Shown here one piece after another: positions 14,188 to 22,550 of a DNA stretch of 43,474 nucleotides. The DNA is from Limnohabitans sp. (GTDB lineage: Bacteria; Pseudomonadota; Gammaproteobacteria; Burkholderiales; Burkholderiaceae_C): positions 1-43,474 of the forward strand of contig NZ_JAFEIF010000013.1 in the NCBI RefSeq assembly GCF_017848645.1, in the 5' to 3' direction. The notes beneath the pieces are model-generated. The model was not told where the DNA came from. It searched no databases and saw only the letters and a list, made by a program, of their open reading frames with translations. A program made the translations under genes and the position numbers. Positions within the stretch are counted from its first letter, which is position 1, and each line of letters opens with the position of its first letter.

Positions 14188-16305
14188 ATGAACACCTTGA
14201 CCCTGTCAACGATCCGACAGAACCTGTCGCGCTACGATCTGGCGGGTTTGGGTGTGCCTGCTTTGGTGCTCATGATCATGGCCATGCTGGTGGTGCCGAT
14301 GCCGCCGCTGTTGCTGGACATTTTGTTCACCTTCAACATCGTGATTGGCTTGGTGATCATCATGATCGCCATCGGGACTCGAAAGCCACTGGAGTTTTCG
14401 TCTTTTCCATCGGTGTTGCTGTTTGCCACGATGCTGCGTCTGGCCCTGAACGTGGCCTCGACCCGTGTGGTGCTGGTCAATGGCCATGAAGGCCCCGAGG
14501 CGGCCGGCAAGGTGATTGCGGCTTTCGGTGAGTTTGTGATCGGTGGCAACTATGTGGTGGGTTTCATCATCTTCGTGATCTTGATGATCGTGAACTTTTT
14601 TGTGGTGACCAAGGGCGCTGGACGCGTCTCCGAGGTCAACGCCCGTTTCACGCTGGACGCGATGCCGGGCAAGCAGATGTCGATCGATGCCGACTTGAAC
14701 GCCGGGGTGATCGACCAGGAAACGGCCAAGAAGCGCCGCGAAGAGCTGGCTCAGGAGTCTGACTTTTTCGGCTCCATGGACGGTGCCTCCAAGTTCGTCA
14801 GCGGTGATGCCATGGCGGGCTTGCTGATTTTGATCATCAACATTGTGGGCGGCTTGGCCATTGGCATTGGTCAGCACAACCTGTCGGTGGGCGATGCCAG
14901 CCGCATTTATGTGCTCTTGACCATTGGTGACGGCCTGGTGGCCCAGATCCCGTCCTTGTTCCTGTCGCTGGCCACCGCCATCATCGTGACCCGCGTGACG
15001 ACTTCCGAGTCGATGACCGAGCAGGCTACCAGCCAGTTGGCCAATGTGCCGGCCTTGTTCATTGCTGCGGGTATTTTGACCTTGTTGGGTCTGGTGCCCG
15101 GCATGCCTCACTTGGTGTTTTTGACCTTGGCGGGTGCCACTGCCGGCATCGGTTTCATGGTCATGCGCAAAGAAATGGTTCTGGAGCAAAAGGCGGCAGC
15201 GCCTGCTGCTGCGGTCAGCGATGCGCCCAAAGAGCTGGACTGGGACGATGTCGAGCAGGTGGACCTGATTGGCCTGGAAATTGGTTATGGCTTGATTCCT
15301 TTGGTCAACCAGGAGTCGGGCGGTCAGTTGATGGCGCGCGTCAAGGGTGTGCGCAAGAAATTGTCGGCCGAGTTGGGCTTTTTGGTGCAGCCGGTTCGCA
15401 TTCGCGATGCCCTGAATCTGGAGCCCGATACGTACCACATTGTCTTGAATGGCGTGGTGCGTGGCCGTGGTGAAGTCAAGGTGGGCCGCGAGTTGGCCAT
15501 CAACCCCGGCAAGGTGTACGGCAAGGTCGAAGGCCAGCCGACCAAGGAGCCTGCTTTCGGTCTGGAAGCCGTCTGGATCGAGCCGGCCTGGCGCGATCAG
15601 GCCCGCGCCCTGGGCTACACGGTGGTGGACCCGAGCACGGCCATTGCCACCCACATGAACAAGGTGTTGCGTGACAGCGCCCATGAGTTGCTGAGCCACG
15701 ACGAAGCCCAAAAACTGCTGGACAAGCTGGCGGCCAAGTCGCCCAAGCTGGTCGAAGAGTTGGTGCCCGGCAAGTTGTCTTTGGGTGTGGTGACCCGCAC
15801 GCTGCAAAACTTGCTGCAGGAGTCTGTGCCGATTCGCGACATGCGCACTGTGGTGGAGGCTTTGACCGAGGTCAGCGGCCGCACGCAAGACCCCGACCAG
15901 TTGGCGCAGTTGGTGCGCCCCAAGCTGGGCCGCATGATTGTGCAGGGGCTGCTGGAAAACCGCGACACCTTGTCAGTGATGACGCTGGACCCCCATCTGG
16001 AACAACTGCTGCACAACGTGCTGCAACAAAACAATGGATCGCCTGGCATGGTGCTGGAGCCCAGCCTGGCCGAAAGCCTGTTTGCCGCGCTGCGCGAAAG
16101 TGCCCGCAACACCGAAGAGCAGGGCTTTGCCGCTGTGCTGGTGGTGTCGCCCGCAATTCGCCCCTGGATGTCCAAGGCCGTGCGCTTCCGTGTGAGCGAC
16201 CTGACGGTGCTGTCCTACAGCGAAATTCCGGACGACCAACCGGTCAAGGTGATCCACACCGTGCAAGCCGATCCCCGCAACAACCCCACTGTGAACAAAG
16301 CCTGA
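14188..16305 (+). CDS. flhA: Flagellar type III export protein FlhA
   Basis: The 705-residue ion-conducting export-gate subunit. The N-terminal half has about eight membrane segments; the FHIPEP-family region between helices 4 and 5 is clear ('GAGRVSEVNARFTLDAMPGK', 'QMSIDADLNAGVIDQETAKK', 'DFFGSMDGASKFVSGDAMAG'). The C-terminal half is the cytoplasmic nonameric-ring domain that docks chaperone-substrate complexes. I used the ATG at 14188; a TTG two codons upstream is less likely. The ribosome-binding site is weak. First gene of a plus-strand operon, divergent from fliK, with flhF starting 6 bp after its stop. Confidence 0.97.
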   Translation: MNTLTLSTIRQNLSRYDLAGLGVPALVLMIMAMLVVPMPPLLLDILFTFNIVIGLVIIMIAIGTRKPLEFSSFPSVLLFATMLRLALNVASTRVVLVNGHEGPEAAGKVIAAFGEFVIGGNYVVGFIIFVILMIVNFFVVTKGAGRVSEVNARFTLDAMPGKQMSIDADLNAGVIDQETAKKRREELAQESDFFGSMDGASKFVSGDAMAGLLILIINIVGGLAIGIGQHNLSVGDASRIYVLLTIGDGLVAQIPSLFLSLATAIIVTRVTTSESMTEQATSQLANVPALFIAAGILTLLGLVPGMPHLVFLTLAGATAGIGFMVMRKEMVLEQKAAAPAAAVSDAPKELDWDDVEQVDLIGLEIGYGLIPLVNQESGGQLMARVKGVRKKLSAELGFLVQPVRIRDALNLEPDTYHIVLNGVVRGRGEVKVGRELAINPGKVYGKVEGQPTKEPAFGLEAVWIEPAWRDQARALGYTVVDPSTAIATHMNKVLRDSAHELLSHDEAQKLLDKLAAKSPKLVEELVPGKLSLGVVTRTLQNLLQESVPIRDMRTVVEALTEVSGRTQDPDQLAQLVRPKLGRMIVQGLLENRDTLSVMTLDPHLEQLLHNVLQQNNGSPGMVLEPSLAESLFAALRESARNTEEQGFAAVLVVSPAIRPWMSKAVRFRVSDLTVLSYSEIPDDQPVKVIHTVQADPRNNPTVNKA

Positions 16306-16311
16306 TAGACC

Positions 16312-17829
16312 ATGGAACTCAAACGCATCCTCGCTCGCGACAGTCGCTCTGCCAACGAAAAGGCCATTCAGTTGTATGGGTCGGACGTGCTGATCATCTC
16401 CAGCCAGCGCCTGGACAACCAGACCGAGCTGATTGTCGCGGTGGACCTGGACGCCACGCCGGAGGCTGCCGTGGCCGAGCCGGTCAAGTCGGTCAGCAGC
16501 CCAGGTGACGCTGCTGCGCCTTTTGTGCCGTTTTCCAAGTTGTTTCAAAGCGCCAGTGCTTTGACGCCTGTGTCGCCAGAAGCCTCCCTGCCTGAAGCGG
16601 TCGTGCCGTTTGAAGCGGTGGTGGCCGCGCCCCAAGCGGTGGTGGCCGCCCCAGCAGTGAACCTGGAGGCGCAAGCCCTGCAGCAGCGCCATGAGGGCCA
16701 GCGCAGCCAGGAAATCGTTGAATTGTTGCGCCTTGAGATGGCGGCGCTGCGCAAGGAATTCAGCTTGTCGCGTCAGATGATGCCTTGGCAAGATGGTCTG
16801 CGTTTGTCACCCGCCATCCAGCAATTGTCTATGGCCATGAGCGAGGTGGGCATGCCTGCGGGTCTGCGCGCTTTGTTGACCGACAGCATGCAGGAGCTCG
16901 AAAGTGTTCAGGAAGCCTGGCCCGTGATGCAGAGTTTGTTGGTCAGTGCCTTGAATCGTCCGGCCATGGCGCCGCCCGAGTCGGGTGTGCATGCGCTGTG
17001 CGGTCCTTCGGGTTCGGGCAAAACCTCCATGGTGGGACGCTTGGCTTATGCCGCTGCCCAGGTCCACGGGGTTGAAAACCAGGTCATGATCAGTTTTGCC
17101 GATCAGCGCCCCGGTGCCTGGTCTCAGATGCAGTTGCTGGCTGCGCAGTCGGGTGTGGCCTGTTTTCGCGCTGCCAATTCAGACATGTTGCGCGCCTTGC
17201 TGCAGGAGCTGGACGGCAAAACGGTCTGGATCGACACCTGCGGGACCGATTTTTCAGCCCAAGCCGAGCTGCTGCAAGCCGAGCACCCGAAGGTCTTGCG
17301 CCATGCGGTGTTACCGGTTGATGCTACAGTGACCAGCGTGCAAAAAATTCTCCAAAACTCTGCGTTGAACTGGTCTTCCTTGATGTTGAGCAAGGTGGAC
17401 GAGGCCGCATACCCTTGGGCCCTGATCAAGGGTTTGAGCGAGCAGTCTTTGGGTGTGTCCTGCATGGCAGGTTCCACGCGTATGGAGCAGGCGGCCCAGC
17501 CGTTTGATGCGGCGCGTTTGGTGCAACTGGCCTTGACGCCTTTGCTGCAGCATGTGCCGCAGGCACCTGAGTTGGTCACCTCGGTGCCTGTTTTGGCGAC
17601 GGTGCCCGAAGCGCTCATTTCGCCCGTTGCACCTGTTCGCGCCTCGCGCGCCAAAAAACCAGCGGCTGCTGCGGCGATCAAAACCCTGCGTGAGCCTGTG
17701 GACATGGCCTGCATCAACGACTTGGATGACGATATCTTGATCCCTACTTTGATGGGTTCCGTGCCCATGAAACCCTCCCGCAGAAAGTCGGCCAATGCGT
17801 CGTCTGCCTTGAAAGTTGCGCATGGATAA
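16312..17829 (+). CDS. flhF: Signal-recognition-type GTPase FlhF (divergent)
   Basis: FlhF is an SRP-family GTPase that fixes flagellar position and number, usually at the pole, with FlhG. The 505-residue protein starts with the family's 'ELKRILARDSRSANEKAIQL' basic domain, has an Ala/Val/Pro-rich linker (about 50-125), and an NG domain with P-loop 'GPSGSGKT' at 231-238. The other GTPase motifs are divergent: the G3 region reads DTCG (308-311) rather than DTAG, the G2 region 'SFADQRPGAWSQMQLL' lacks the usual DTYRIGA form, and G4 reads 'SKVDEA' rather than TKLDE. A C-terminal extension of ~80 residues follows the NG domain. It overlaps flhG by 8 nt. Confidence 0.9.
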   Translation: MELKRILARDSRSANEKAIQLYGSDVLIISSQRLDNQTELIVAVDLDATPEAAVAEPVKSVSSPGDAAAPFVPFSKLFQSASALTPVSPEASLPEAVVPFEAVVAAPQAVVAAPAVNLEAQALQQRHEGQRSQEIVELLRLEMAALRKEFSLSRQMMPWQDGLRLSPAIQQLSMAMSEVGMPAGLRALLTDSMQELESVQEAWPVMQSLLVSALNRPAMAPPESGVHALCGPSGSGKTSMVGRLAYAAAQVHGVENQVMISFADQRPGAWSQMQLLAAQSGVACFRAANSDMLRALLQELDGKTVWIDTCGTDFSAQAELLQAEHPKVLRHAVLPVDATVTSVQKILQNSALNWSSLMLSKVDEAAYPWALIKGLSEQSLGVSCMAGSTRMEQAAQPFDAARLVQLALTPLLQHVPQAPELVTSVPVLATVPEALISPVAPVRASRAKKPAAAAAIKTLREPVDMACINDLDDDILIPTLMGSVPMKPSRRKSANASSALKVAHG

Positions 17830-18646
17830 GCCTGTTTTTCCTCAGGTCATCGGTGTGGCCAGTGGCAAGGGTGGGGCTGGCAAGACCACGGTGTCCATCA
17901 ATCTGGCGGTGGCCTTGGCCTCGCGCGGCCACAAGGTCATGCTGCTGGACGCCGACTTGGGCATGGCCAATGCCCAAATTGCCTTGGGTGCTTATGCGCC
18001 CTTCAACATCAGCCATGTGCTCAACGGCGAGAAAACGCTGGACGAGGTCATGGTCACCACCAAGCAGGGCATCCGTTTGGTGCCGGGGGCTTCGGGCTTG
18101 CGTGATATTGCAGCGCTCGACACCCAGCAGATTGCCAGCATGATCCGCGCCTTTGACGCCCTGAAAGAGCCGGTGGACTACCTGGTGGTGGATGTGGCGG
18201 CCGGCATTGCCCCGGCCGTGCTCGATTTCATGGCCGCTTGCCAGCGCCGTTTTGTGGTGGTGTGCGACCAGCCTTCGTCCATTGCCGATGCGTATGGCCT
18301 GATCAAGGTCATGGCCACCGAGCAGTCGCTCGATGAGATTTACCTGATTCCCAACATGGTGGGCAGCGCCCATGAGGGGCGGCAATTGCACCGCCGCCTG
18401 AACGACGTGTGCAACCGTTTTCTGGGGGTTTCGCTTCGGTTTTTGCAGTCCATCGAGGCCGATGAGCTGGTGCTGCAGTCCTTGCGCAAGTACCAGTCGG
18501 TGCTGGAGTTTGCCCCTGGCAGCGCCGCTGCCCGAGACTTTCGGGCTTTGGCCGATGCCATTGATCACCTGCCGCCCGTGGATGGGCCGTCAGGACGTCT
18601 GCAGTTTTTCGCAGAACGCATGCTTCGCGTCTCTTCGGTAAGGTGA
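17822..18646 (+). CDS. flhG: MinD-like flagellar number regulator FlhG (FleN)
   Basis: A 274-residue P-loop ATPase of the MinD/ParA class that limits flagellar number, in part by acting on FlhF and on the FleQ-type activator. The deviant Walker A 'SGKGGAGKTTVSINLA' is near the N-terminus, followed by 'VMLLDADLGMANAQIALG', 'DYLVVDVAAGI' and a C-terminal amphipathic stretch. I chose the ATG at 17822, which overlaps the flhF stop by 8 nt; a possible alternative start lies two codons upstream. The C-terminus is basic with aromatic residues ('LQFFAERMLRVSSVR'), consistent with a membrane-targeting helix. Confidence 0.95.
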   Translation: MDKPVFPQVIGVASGKGGAGKTTVSINLAVALASRGHKVMLLDADLGMANAQIALGAYAPFNISHVLNGEKTLDEVMVTTKQGIRLVPGASGLRDIAALDTQQIASMIRAFDALKEPVDYLVVDVAAGIAPAVLDFMAACQRRFVVVCDQPSSIADAYGLIKVMATEQSLDEIYLIPNMVGSAHEGRQLHRRLNDVCNRFLGVSLRFLQSIEADELVLQSLRKYQSVLEFAPGSAAARDFRALADAIDHLPPVDGPSGRLQFFAERMLRVSSVR

Positions 18647-19362
18647 TCAAAGTGGCCAGCACCATCTCCCTTTACGAACAGGTCGACAACCGCAACGAGT
18701 CGCTGATCATCACGCACATGCCGATGGTCAAGCGCGTGGCCATTCACCTGAAAGCCCGAGTTCCACCGTTCATGGAACTCGACGAGCTGATCCAGGTGGG
18801 CATGGTCGGGCTGATCGAGGCCGCGCGCTCGTTTGATCCGACCAAGGGTTTCGAGTTCGAGCACTTTGCCTTGAGCCGCGTGCGGGGCGCCATCCTCGAC
18901 GAGGTGCGCAGGCAGTCATTTTTGCCGCGCTCGGCCGTGGCTTTTAACAAAAGCGAAAACGAGGCGGTGCACGTGTTGGCCGCTGAGTTGGGCCGGGCGC
19001 CCACCCAGTCCGAATTGGCCTTGTTCATGGGCAAGGAACTCGACGAGTTCCAGCGCGAACGAGGACAAGCCAAGCGTTTTGAAACCTTCTCCATGGAAGT
19101 GGTCAATGACGAGGTCATGAGCATGCCTGGCGACAGTGCCATGCAGCCTGAGGTCATGGTGGAGGAGGCCGAGTTCATGGATGCCGTGGTGCAGGCCATT
19201 GACGATTTGCCCGAGCGCGAGAAACTGGTGATGAACCTCTACTATGTGGAGGAGTTGAACCTCAAGGAGATTGGTGAAGTGCTGGGTGTCAGCGAGTCAC
19301 GGGTCAGTCAGATTTTGTCCGCTGCGGTCAAAAAATTACGGCTAACGCTGCAAGTTGGATGA
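18643..19362 (+). CDS. fliA: Flagellar sigma factor FliA (sigma-28)
   Basis: A 239-residue sigma factor that directs late flagellar promoters. Region 2 is seen in 'MELDELIQVGMVGLIEAARS' and 'FEHFALSRVRGAILDEVRRQ', region 3 in 'ELGRAPTQSELALFMG', and region 4 in 'DDLPEREKLVMNLYYVEELN' with helix-turn-helix 'IGEVLGVSESRVSQI'. The GTG at 18643 overlaps the flhG stop (GTGA). A second GTG at 18652 has AAGGTGA six nt upstream and may be the real start. Because it is the fourth gene of the flhA operon, its expression would depend on the sigma-54-type promoter at 14111. Confidence 0.96.
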   Translation: MIKVASTISLYEQVDNRNESLIITHMPMVKRVAIHLKARVPPFMELDELIQVGMVGLIEAARSFDPTKGFEFEHFALSRVRGAILDEVRRQSFLPRSAVAFNKSENEAVHVLAAELGRAPTQSELALFMGKELDEFQRERGQAKRFETFSMEVVNDEVMSMPGDSAMQPEVMVEEAEFMDAVVQAIDDLPEREKLVMNLYYVEELNLKEIGEVLGVSESRVSQILSAAVKKLRLTLQVG

Positions 19363-19386
19363 TGAAATGATAAAATCATCAAATCC

Positions 19387-19908
19387 ATGAAGTCCCTCTT
19401 CTCCATTTTTTCCCCAAAAAATCCTGACGACGAAATGAGGAAGGCGCAAGCGCTTTTCGAGAAAATCGTTTCAACCCAGTCGGACTCTCGGGAGGCCAGA
19501 AACATGCGTGTTCGCATGGGTCTTTTGTGTCGTGCGCATTTGGACAAATCCTTTGTGACGGGCGCTGAACAGATGGCCTCTTGGCAGGAATTGGCAGCTT
19601 TGGCTCTGGCCAATGGAAAAGAGAAGCCGCCGCTTCCGGAACCTTCTGTTTTTCAGAAAATCAAAGCGGGCGAGAACGAGATTTACGTTTACCTGCCCGA
19701 AGAGTACGCCCATGAAGCCTTTGCGCTGGGTGGGCGCTACCAGTGCGCTGAAATTCCTGCGCTCAAAGCCATTGAGACCATGCAGGGTTTGGCCAATCAA
19801 ATATGTCACTATGAATTGAAATTGACAGAGCCTTTTCAAGTATTGCAGTTTTTGCGCGACGAATTGGCCCAATCACCAGATAATGAGGCTGCTTCAGGCC
19901 TTTCCTGA
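19387..19908 (+). CDS. Unrecognised protein downstream of fliA
   Basis: A 173-residue soluble protein with no signal peptide or membrane helix that I do not recognise. It starts 24 bp after fliA, so it is probably in the same operon. Its base composition is visibly lower in GC than the flanking flagellar genes. The N-terminal half is helical and charged ('KNPDDEMRKAQALFEKIV'). The C-terminal half holds 'GENEIYVYLPEEYAHEAFAL' and 'IPALKAIETMQGLANQICHY', suggesting a small alpha/beta domain. A flagellar or motility-regulation role is only suggested by position between fliA and fliS. Confidence 0.7.
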   Translation: MKSLFSIFSPKNPDDEMRKAQALFEKIVSTQSDSREARNMRVRMGLLCRAHLDKSFVTGAEQMASWQELAALALANGKEKPPLPEPSVFQKIKAGENEIYVYLPEEYAHEAFALGGRYQCAEIPALKAIETMQGLANQICHYELKLTEPFQVLQFLRDELAQSPDNEAASGLS

Positions 19909-19931
19909 GGCCTTCGACACCTTGACCGGGA

Positions 19932-20540
19932 ATGGGCCTTATGGAAGCCTTTGTGTCTGCTTTGATTGCCCTGGGCCTGTTGGTTCTGTTGGTGTTCATC
20001 CTGTATCTGTTAGATCGGGTGAACACCCTTGAAAAAGAAACCCGTCGCTTTGCCCAATCCCTGAATTCGCCAAAAGACGTGACGCCCCCAGGGCCTTTTG
20101 GGGGCTTGAGTTCCAAGAAGTTGTGGGATGCCATGACAGGAAGGGTGCCTGAGGGTCTGGACCCTTCTGCGGTTGATGAGATGAGGGTGCTTTACGAGAT
20201 GGTTTTGCACAAGCACGTGGACGCGATTTTTCAAGAGGGTGTCAAGGACGGTCAGCGTGGCATGTTGGGTGAGCCCAAAAACACCAAAGTGATCACCACC
20301 TCGCGCGGTCCAGTTGAGTCGTGGTTGCCCTCGGCACAGGTCAATACCCTCTACAAATGTGGTTTGGACAGTGCCCAGTTGCCCCCAGATCAGCTCGCTG
20401 CGGTGCGCGCAGCCCTGGATGAAGCGGGTCTCACCCTTTACAGCAAAGTGATGGTGAACTTGGCCCAACCTTTGTCAGCCAGCTTGATGCCACTGCCTGC
20501 GGCCGAAGTGCCAGTGTTGGTGCCACCTGCGGCCCCTTGA
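19932..20540 (+). CDS. Unrecognised single-pass membrane protein between fliA and fliS
   Basis: A 202-residue protein. One strong N-terminal transmembrane helix (about 5-28, AFVSALIALGLLVLLVFILY) is followed by a short coiled-coil-like segment ('LDRVNTLEKETRRFAQSL'), a ~110-residue cytoplasmic domain ('LWDAMTGRVPEGLDPSAVDE', 'YEMVLHKHVDAIFQEGVKDG') and a hydrophobic Pro/Ala/Val tail. I do not recognise the family. Start ATG at 19932; another ATG three codons on is possible. It lies 23 bp after its upstream neighbour, and the sigma-28 promoter for fliS begins only after its stop, so it is probably read with the fliA operon. Confidence 0.7.
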   Translation: MGLMEAFVSALIALGLLVLLVFILYLLDRVNTLEKETRRFAQSLNSPKDVTPPGPFGGLSSKKLWDAMTGRVPEGLDPSAVDEMRVLYEMVLHKHVDAIFQEGVKDGQRGMLGEPKNTKVITTSRGPVESWLPSAQVNTLYKCGLDSAQLPPDQLAAVRAALDEAGLTLYSKVMVNLAQPLSASLMPLPAAEVPVLVPPAAP

Positions 20541-20569
20541 CTTTTTTATCCCCAGTTGCGTCATGGGGC

Positions 20570-20596
20570 TCAAGTTTTCCTGAGCCTTTCCGATAC
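20570..20596 (+). promoter_or_regulatory. Sigma-28 (FliA) promoter for fliS
   Basis: TCAAGTTT (20570-20577), 11 nt, TCCGATAC (20589-20596), against the consensus TAAAGTTT-N11-GCCGATAA: one mismatch in the first block, two in the second, spacing exact. It lies 35 bp before the fliS ATG. Confidence 0.85.
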
Positions 20597-20631
20597 TCTT
20601 TGTACAAGCAGTTGATAAAGGGTTTTCTACC

Positions 20632-21054
20632 ATGCGTGCATATTCAAGAGCGGCTCAAAGCTACGGTTCGGTTCAAGTGGTCACAGGCGTGGCCACAGCG
20701 GACAATGTCCAGCTGATCCAGATGCTGTTTGACGGTCTGACCGAGAGCCTGGCTACGGCCAAAGGCCACATCCAGAACAACGCCATCGAAGAAAAGTCCA
20801 AAGCGCTGTCGCGCGCTGGTCGCATCGTGGTGGGTTTGCAGGGGGCTCTGGATTTCGAGCGTGGCGGTGAGTTGGCTCAAAACCTCAATGAGTTGTACGC
20901 CTATGTGACGCGCCGCCTGTTTCATGTCAACGCCTACAACGACCTGACGGTGTTGGACGAGGTGCAAAGCCTGATCAAGGACATTGCTGAAGCCTGGAAG
21001 TCCCTGCCCAGTTTGCTGGGCCAGACCCAACCGGCCATGCGTTACGCCAACTGA
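20632..21054 (+). CDS. fliS: Flagellin export chaperone FliS
   Basis: A 140-residue helical chaperone that binds the C-terminus of flagellin and prevents early polymerisation. The family pattern is visible: N-terminal 'AYSRAAQSYGSVQVV', 'DNVQLIQMLFDGLTESLATA', 'ALSRAGRIVVGLQGALDFER', 'LNELYAYVTRRLFHVN', 'LIKDIAEAWKSL'. It is transcribed from its own sigma-28 promoter and closed by a strong terminator, so it appears to be a single-gene late unit, without the fliD neighbour commonly found beside fliS. Confidence 0.96.
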   Translation: MRAYSRAAQSYGSVQVVTGVATADNVQLIQMLFDGLTESLATAKGHIQNNAIEEKSKALSRAGRIVVGLQGALDFERGGELAQNLNELYAYVTRRLFHVNAYNDLTVLDEVQSLIKDIAEAWKSLPSLLGQTQPAMRYAN

Positions 21055-21075
21055 TGGGTTTTTAGCCCCCGACAG

Positions 21076-21098
21076 CAGCCCCTTTATGGGGCTGTTTT
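21076..21098 (+). terminator. Rho-independent terminator of fliS
   Basis: CAGCCCC (21076-21082), loop TTTAT, GGGGCTG (21088-21094), then TTTTATTT. A perfect 7-bp GC-rich stem with a U-tract, 21 bp after the fliS stop. Confidence 0.9.
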
Positions 21099-21146
21099 AT
21101 TTGTGATGCACTGTTCTTCGTCAACGCGGCCATGGAAAGGGAAGGT

Positions 21147-21223
21147 TGGTCTGCCCGACAGGGATCGAACCTGTGACCCACAGCTTAGAAGGCTGTTGCT
21201 CTATCCAACTGAGCTACGGGCAG
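21147..21223 (-). tRNA. tRNA-Arg(TCT)
   Basis: On the minus strand the acceptor halves CTGCCCG and CGGGCAG pair fully, with discriminator A and an encoded CCA. The D-arm starts GCTCAGTTGG, the T-loop is TTCGATC, and the anticodon loop CTTCTAA gives anticodon TCT (reads AGA and, by wobble, AGG). It lies 78 bp downstream of tRNA-Pro and is probably processed from the same transcript. Confidence 0.96.
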
Positions 21224-21301
21224 AAGAAGCACAAAAGGCCCTTGATGGGCCTTTGTTGTTGGATTCAACGGTGTCAATGCGCTGGTTGGGCATTGTGAAA
21301 A

Positions 21302-21378
21302 TGGTCGGAGCGGCGGGATTCGAACTCGCGACCCTCTGCTCCCAAAGCAGATGCGCTACCAGGCTGCGCTACGCTCCG
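21302..21378 (-). tRNA. tRNA-Pro(TGG)
   Basis: On the minus strand the acceptor CGGAGCG pairs with CGCTCCG, followed by ACCA. The anticodon loop TTTGGGA gives anticodon TGG; the T-loop is TTCGAAT. First of a tRNA-Pro/tRNA-Arg pair that lies head-on to fliS and its terminator. Confidence 0.96.
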
Positions 21379-21388
21379 ACTGAGCCGT

Positions 21389-21417
21389 ATTCTAACCCCC
21401 AAATGAGGGGGTATCAG
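21389..21417 (-). promoter_or_regulatory. Candidate sigma-70 promoter for tRNA-Pro/tRNA-Arg
   Basis: On the minus strand CTGATA (21417-21412), 17 nt, TAGAAT (21394-21389). The predicted start lies a few nt before the mature 5' end of tRNA-Pro. The spacer contains the ACCCCC/GGGGGT inverted repeat at 21395-21412, which could also be the weak end hairpin for hemH. Confidence 0.4.
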
Positions 21418-21442
21418 GGACAGCGGCCAAAAAAAAACCTGT

Positions 21443-22531
21443 TTAGTTTTTCGAGCCATGCGCCAAGGCGCGTTCACGGCTGGCGGCCAGCGCCTTCACA
21501 TCAGGCGCTGACAAGTTCCAGGCCTGCATGTGGTCCAGGCTGATGTCGGCCAGTGCCTCAATCCACTGCGCGTGGTTGTTCAAGCAGGGGATGTAGCTGA
21601 AGCTTTCGCCGCCTGCGTGCAAAAACGCTTCTTGTGCTTCTTGCTGGATTTCTTCCAGCGTTTCCAGGCAGTCGCTGGTGAAGCCCGGACAGATCACGTC
21701 GACTTTTTTCACGCCTTGCCCGGCCATGGCCACCAAGGTGGGCTCGGTGTAGGGCTCCAGCCACTTGGCCTTGCCAAAGCGCGACTGGAAGGTGAGTTTG
21801 TACTGGTCTTTGGTCAGGCCCAGCGCTTCGGCCAGCAAACGGCCGGTTTTCATGCATTCGCAGTGGTAGGGGTCACCCAGCTGCAAGGTGCGCTCGGGCA
21901 CGCCGTGAAAGCTCATGACCAATTGCTCGGCCCGGCCGTGGGTGGCCCAGTGTTCACGCACCGTCTGCGCCAGCGAGGCGATGTAGCGCGGGTCGTCGTG
22001 GTAGTGGTTAACAAAGCGCATCTCGGGGATGAGCCGCGTTTTCAGGCCCCAGCGGTAGACAGCGTCAAACACACTGGCCGTGGTGGTGCCACTGTATTGC
22101 GGGTAGGCGGGCACGATGAGCACGCGCTGCACGCCTTCGGCCTTCAAGGCGTCGAGCTGCGCCGGGATGGACGGCTGGCCGTAACGCATGGCGTAGCGCA
22201 CGGCCACATGGTGGCCACGCTCTTGCAAAGCAGTACCCAGCGATTGGGCTTGTTGTTCGGTGAAGGCTTTGAGGGGTGAGCCCTGCTCGGTCCAGATGCT
22301 GGCGTATTTGGCGGCCGATTTGGCCGGGCGCACGCGCAAGATGATGCCGTGCAGGATCAACCACCAGATGGGTTTGGGGATCTCGACCACGCGGCTGTCG
22401 CCCAGAAACTCGGCCAGGTATTTGCGCAGTGCAGGGGCCGTGGGGGCGCTGGGTGTGCCCAGGTTGCAGTACAGCACCGCTGTGCGGGCGGCCTGACCAT
22501 GCTGGAAGGAGGGTTCTTTTTGAAATGCCAT
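21443..22531 (-). CDS. hemH: Ferrochelatase HemH
   Basis: HemH inserts ferrous iron into protoporphyrin IX, the last step of protoheme synthesis, at the inner membrane surface. The 362-residue protein starts 'MAFQKEPSFQHGQAARTAVL' and contains 'YCNLGTPSAP', 'VLIVPAYPQYSGTTTASVFD', the catalytic-His region 'LVMSFHGVPERT' and 'VDVICPGFTSDCLETLEEI'. A longer in-frame extension upstream is rejected because the ATG at 22531 has a GGGAGA ribosome-binding site and matches known starts. The start codon is only 19 bp from that of the divergent HAD gene. Confidence 0.97.
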   Translation of the reverse strand: MAFQKEPSFQHGQAARTAVLYCNLGTPSAPTAPALRKYLAEFLGDSRVVEIPKPIWWLILHGIILRVRPAKSAAKYASIWTEQGSPLKAFTEQQAQSLGTALQERGHHVAVRYAMRYGQPSIPAQLDALKAEGVQRVLIVPAYPQYSGTTTASVFDAVYRWGLKTRLIPEMRFVNHYHDDPRYIASLAQTVREHWATHGRAEQLVMSFHGVPERTLQLGDPYHCECMKTGRLLAEALGLTKDQYKLTFQSRFGKAKWLEPYTEPTLVAMAGQGVKKVDVICPGFTSDCLETLEEIQQEAQEAFLHAGGESFSYIPCLNNHAQWIEALADISLDHMQAWNLSAPDVKALAASRERALAHGSKN

Positions 22532-22550
22532 GCGGTATTCTCCCACCACC

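Noticed and set aside
14206..15888. Long open frame on the minus strand giving a His/Gln-rich protein
   Set aside because: It lies entirely opposite flhA, which has unmistakable family motifs; the His/Gln bias is a reverse-reading artefact of the GC-rich gene.
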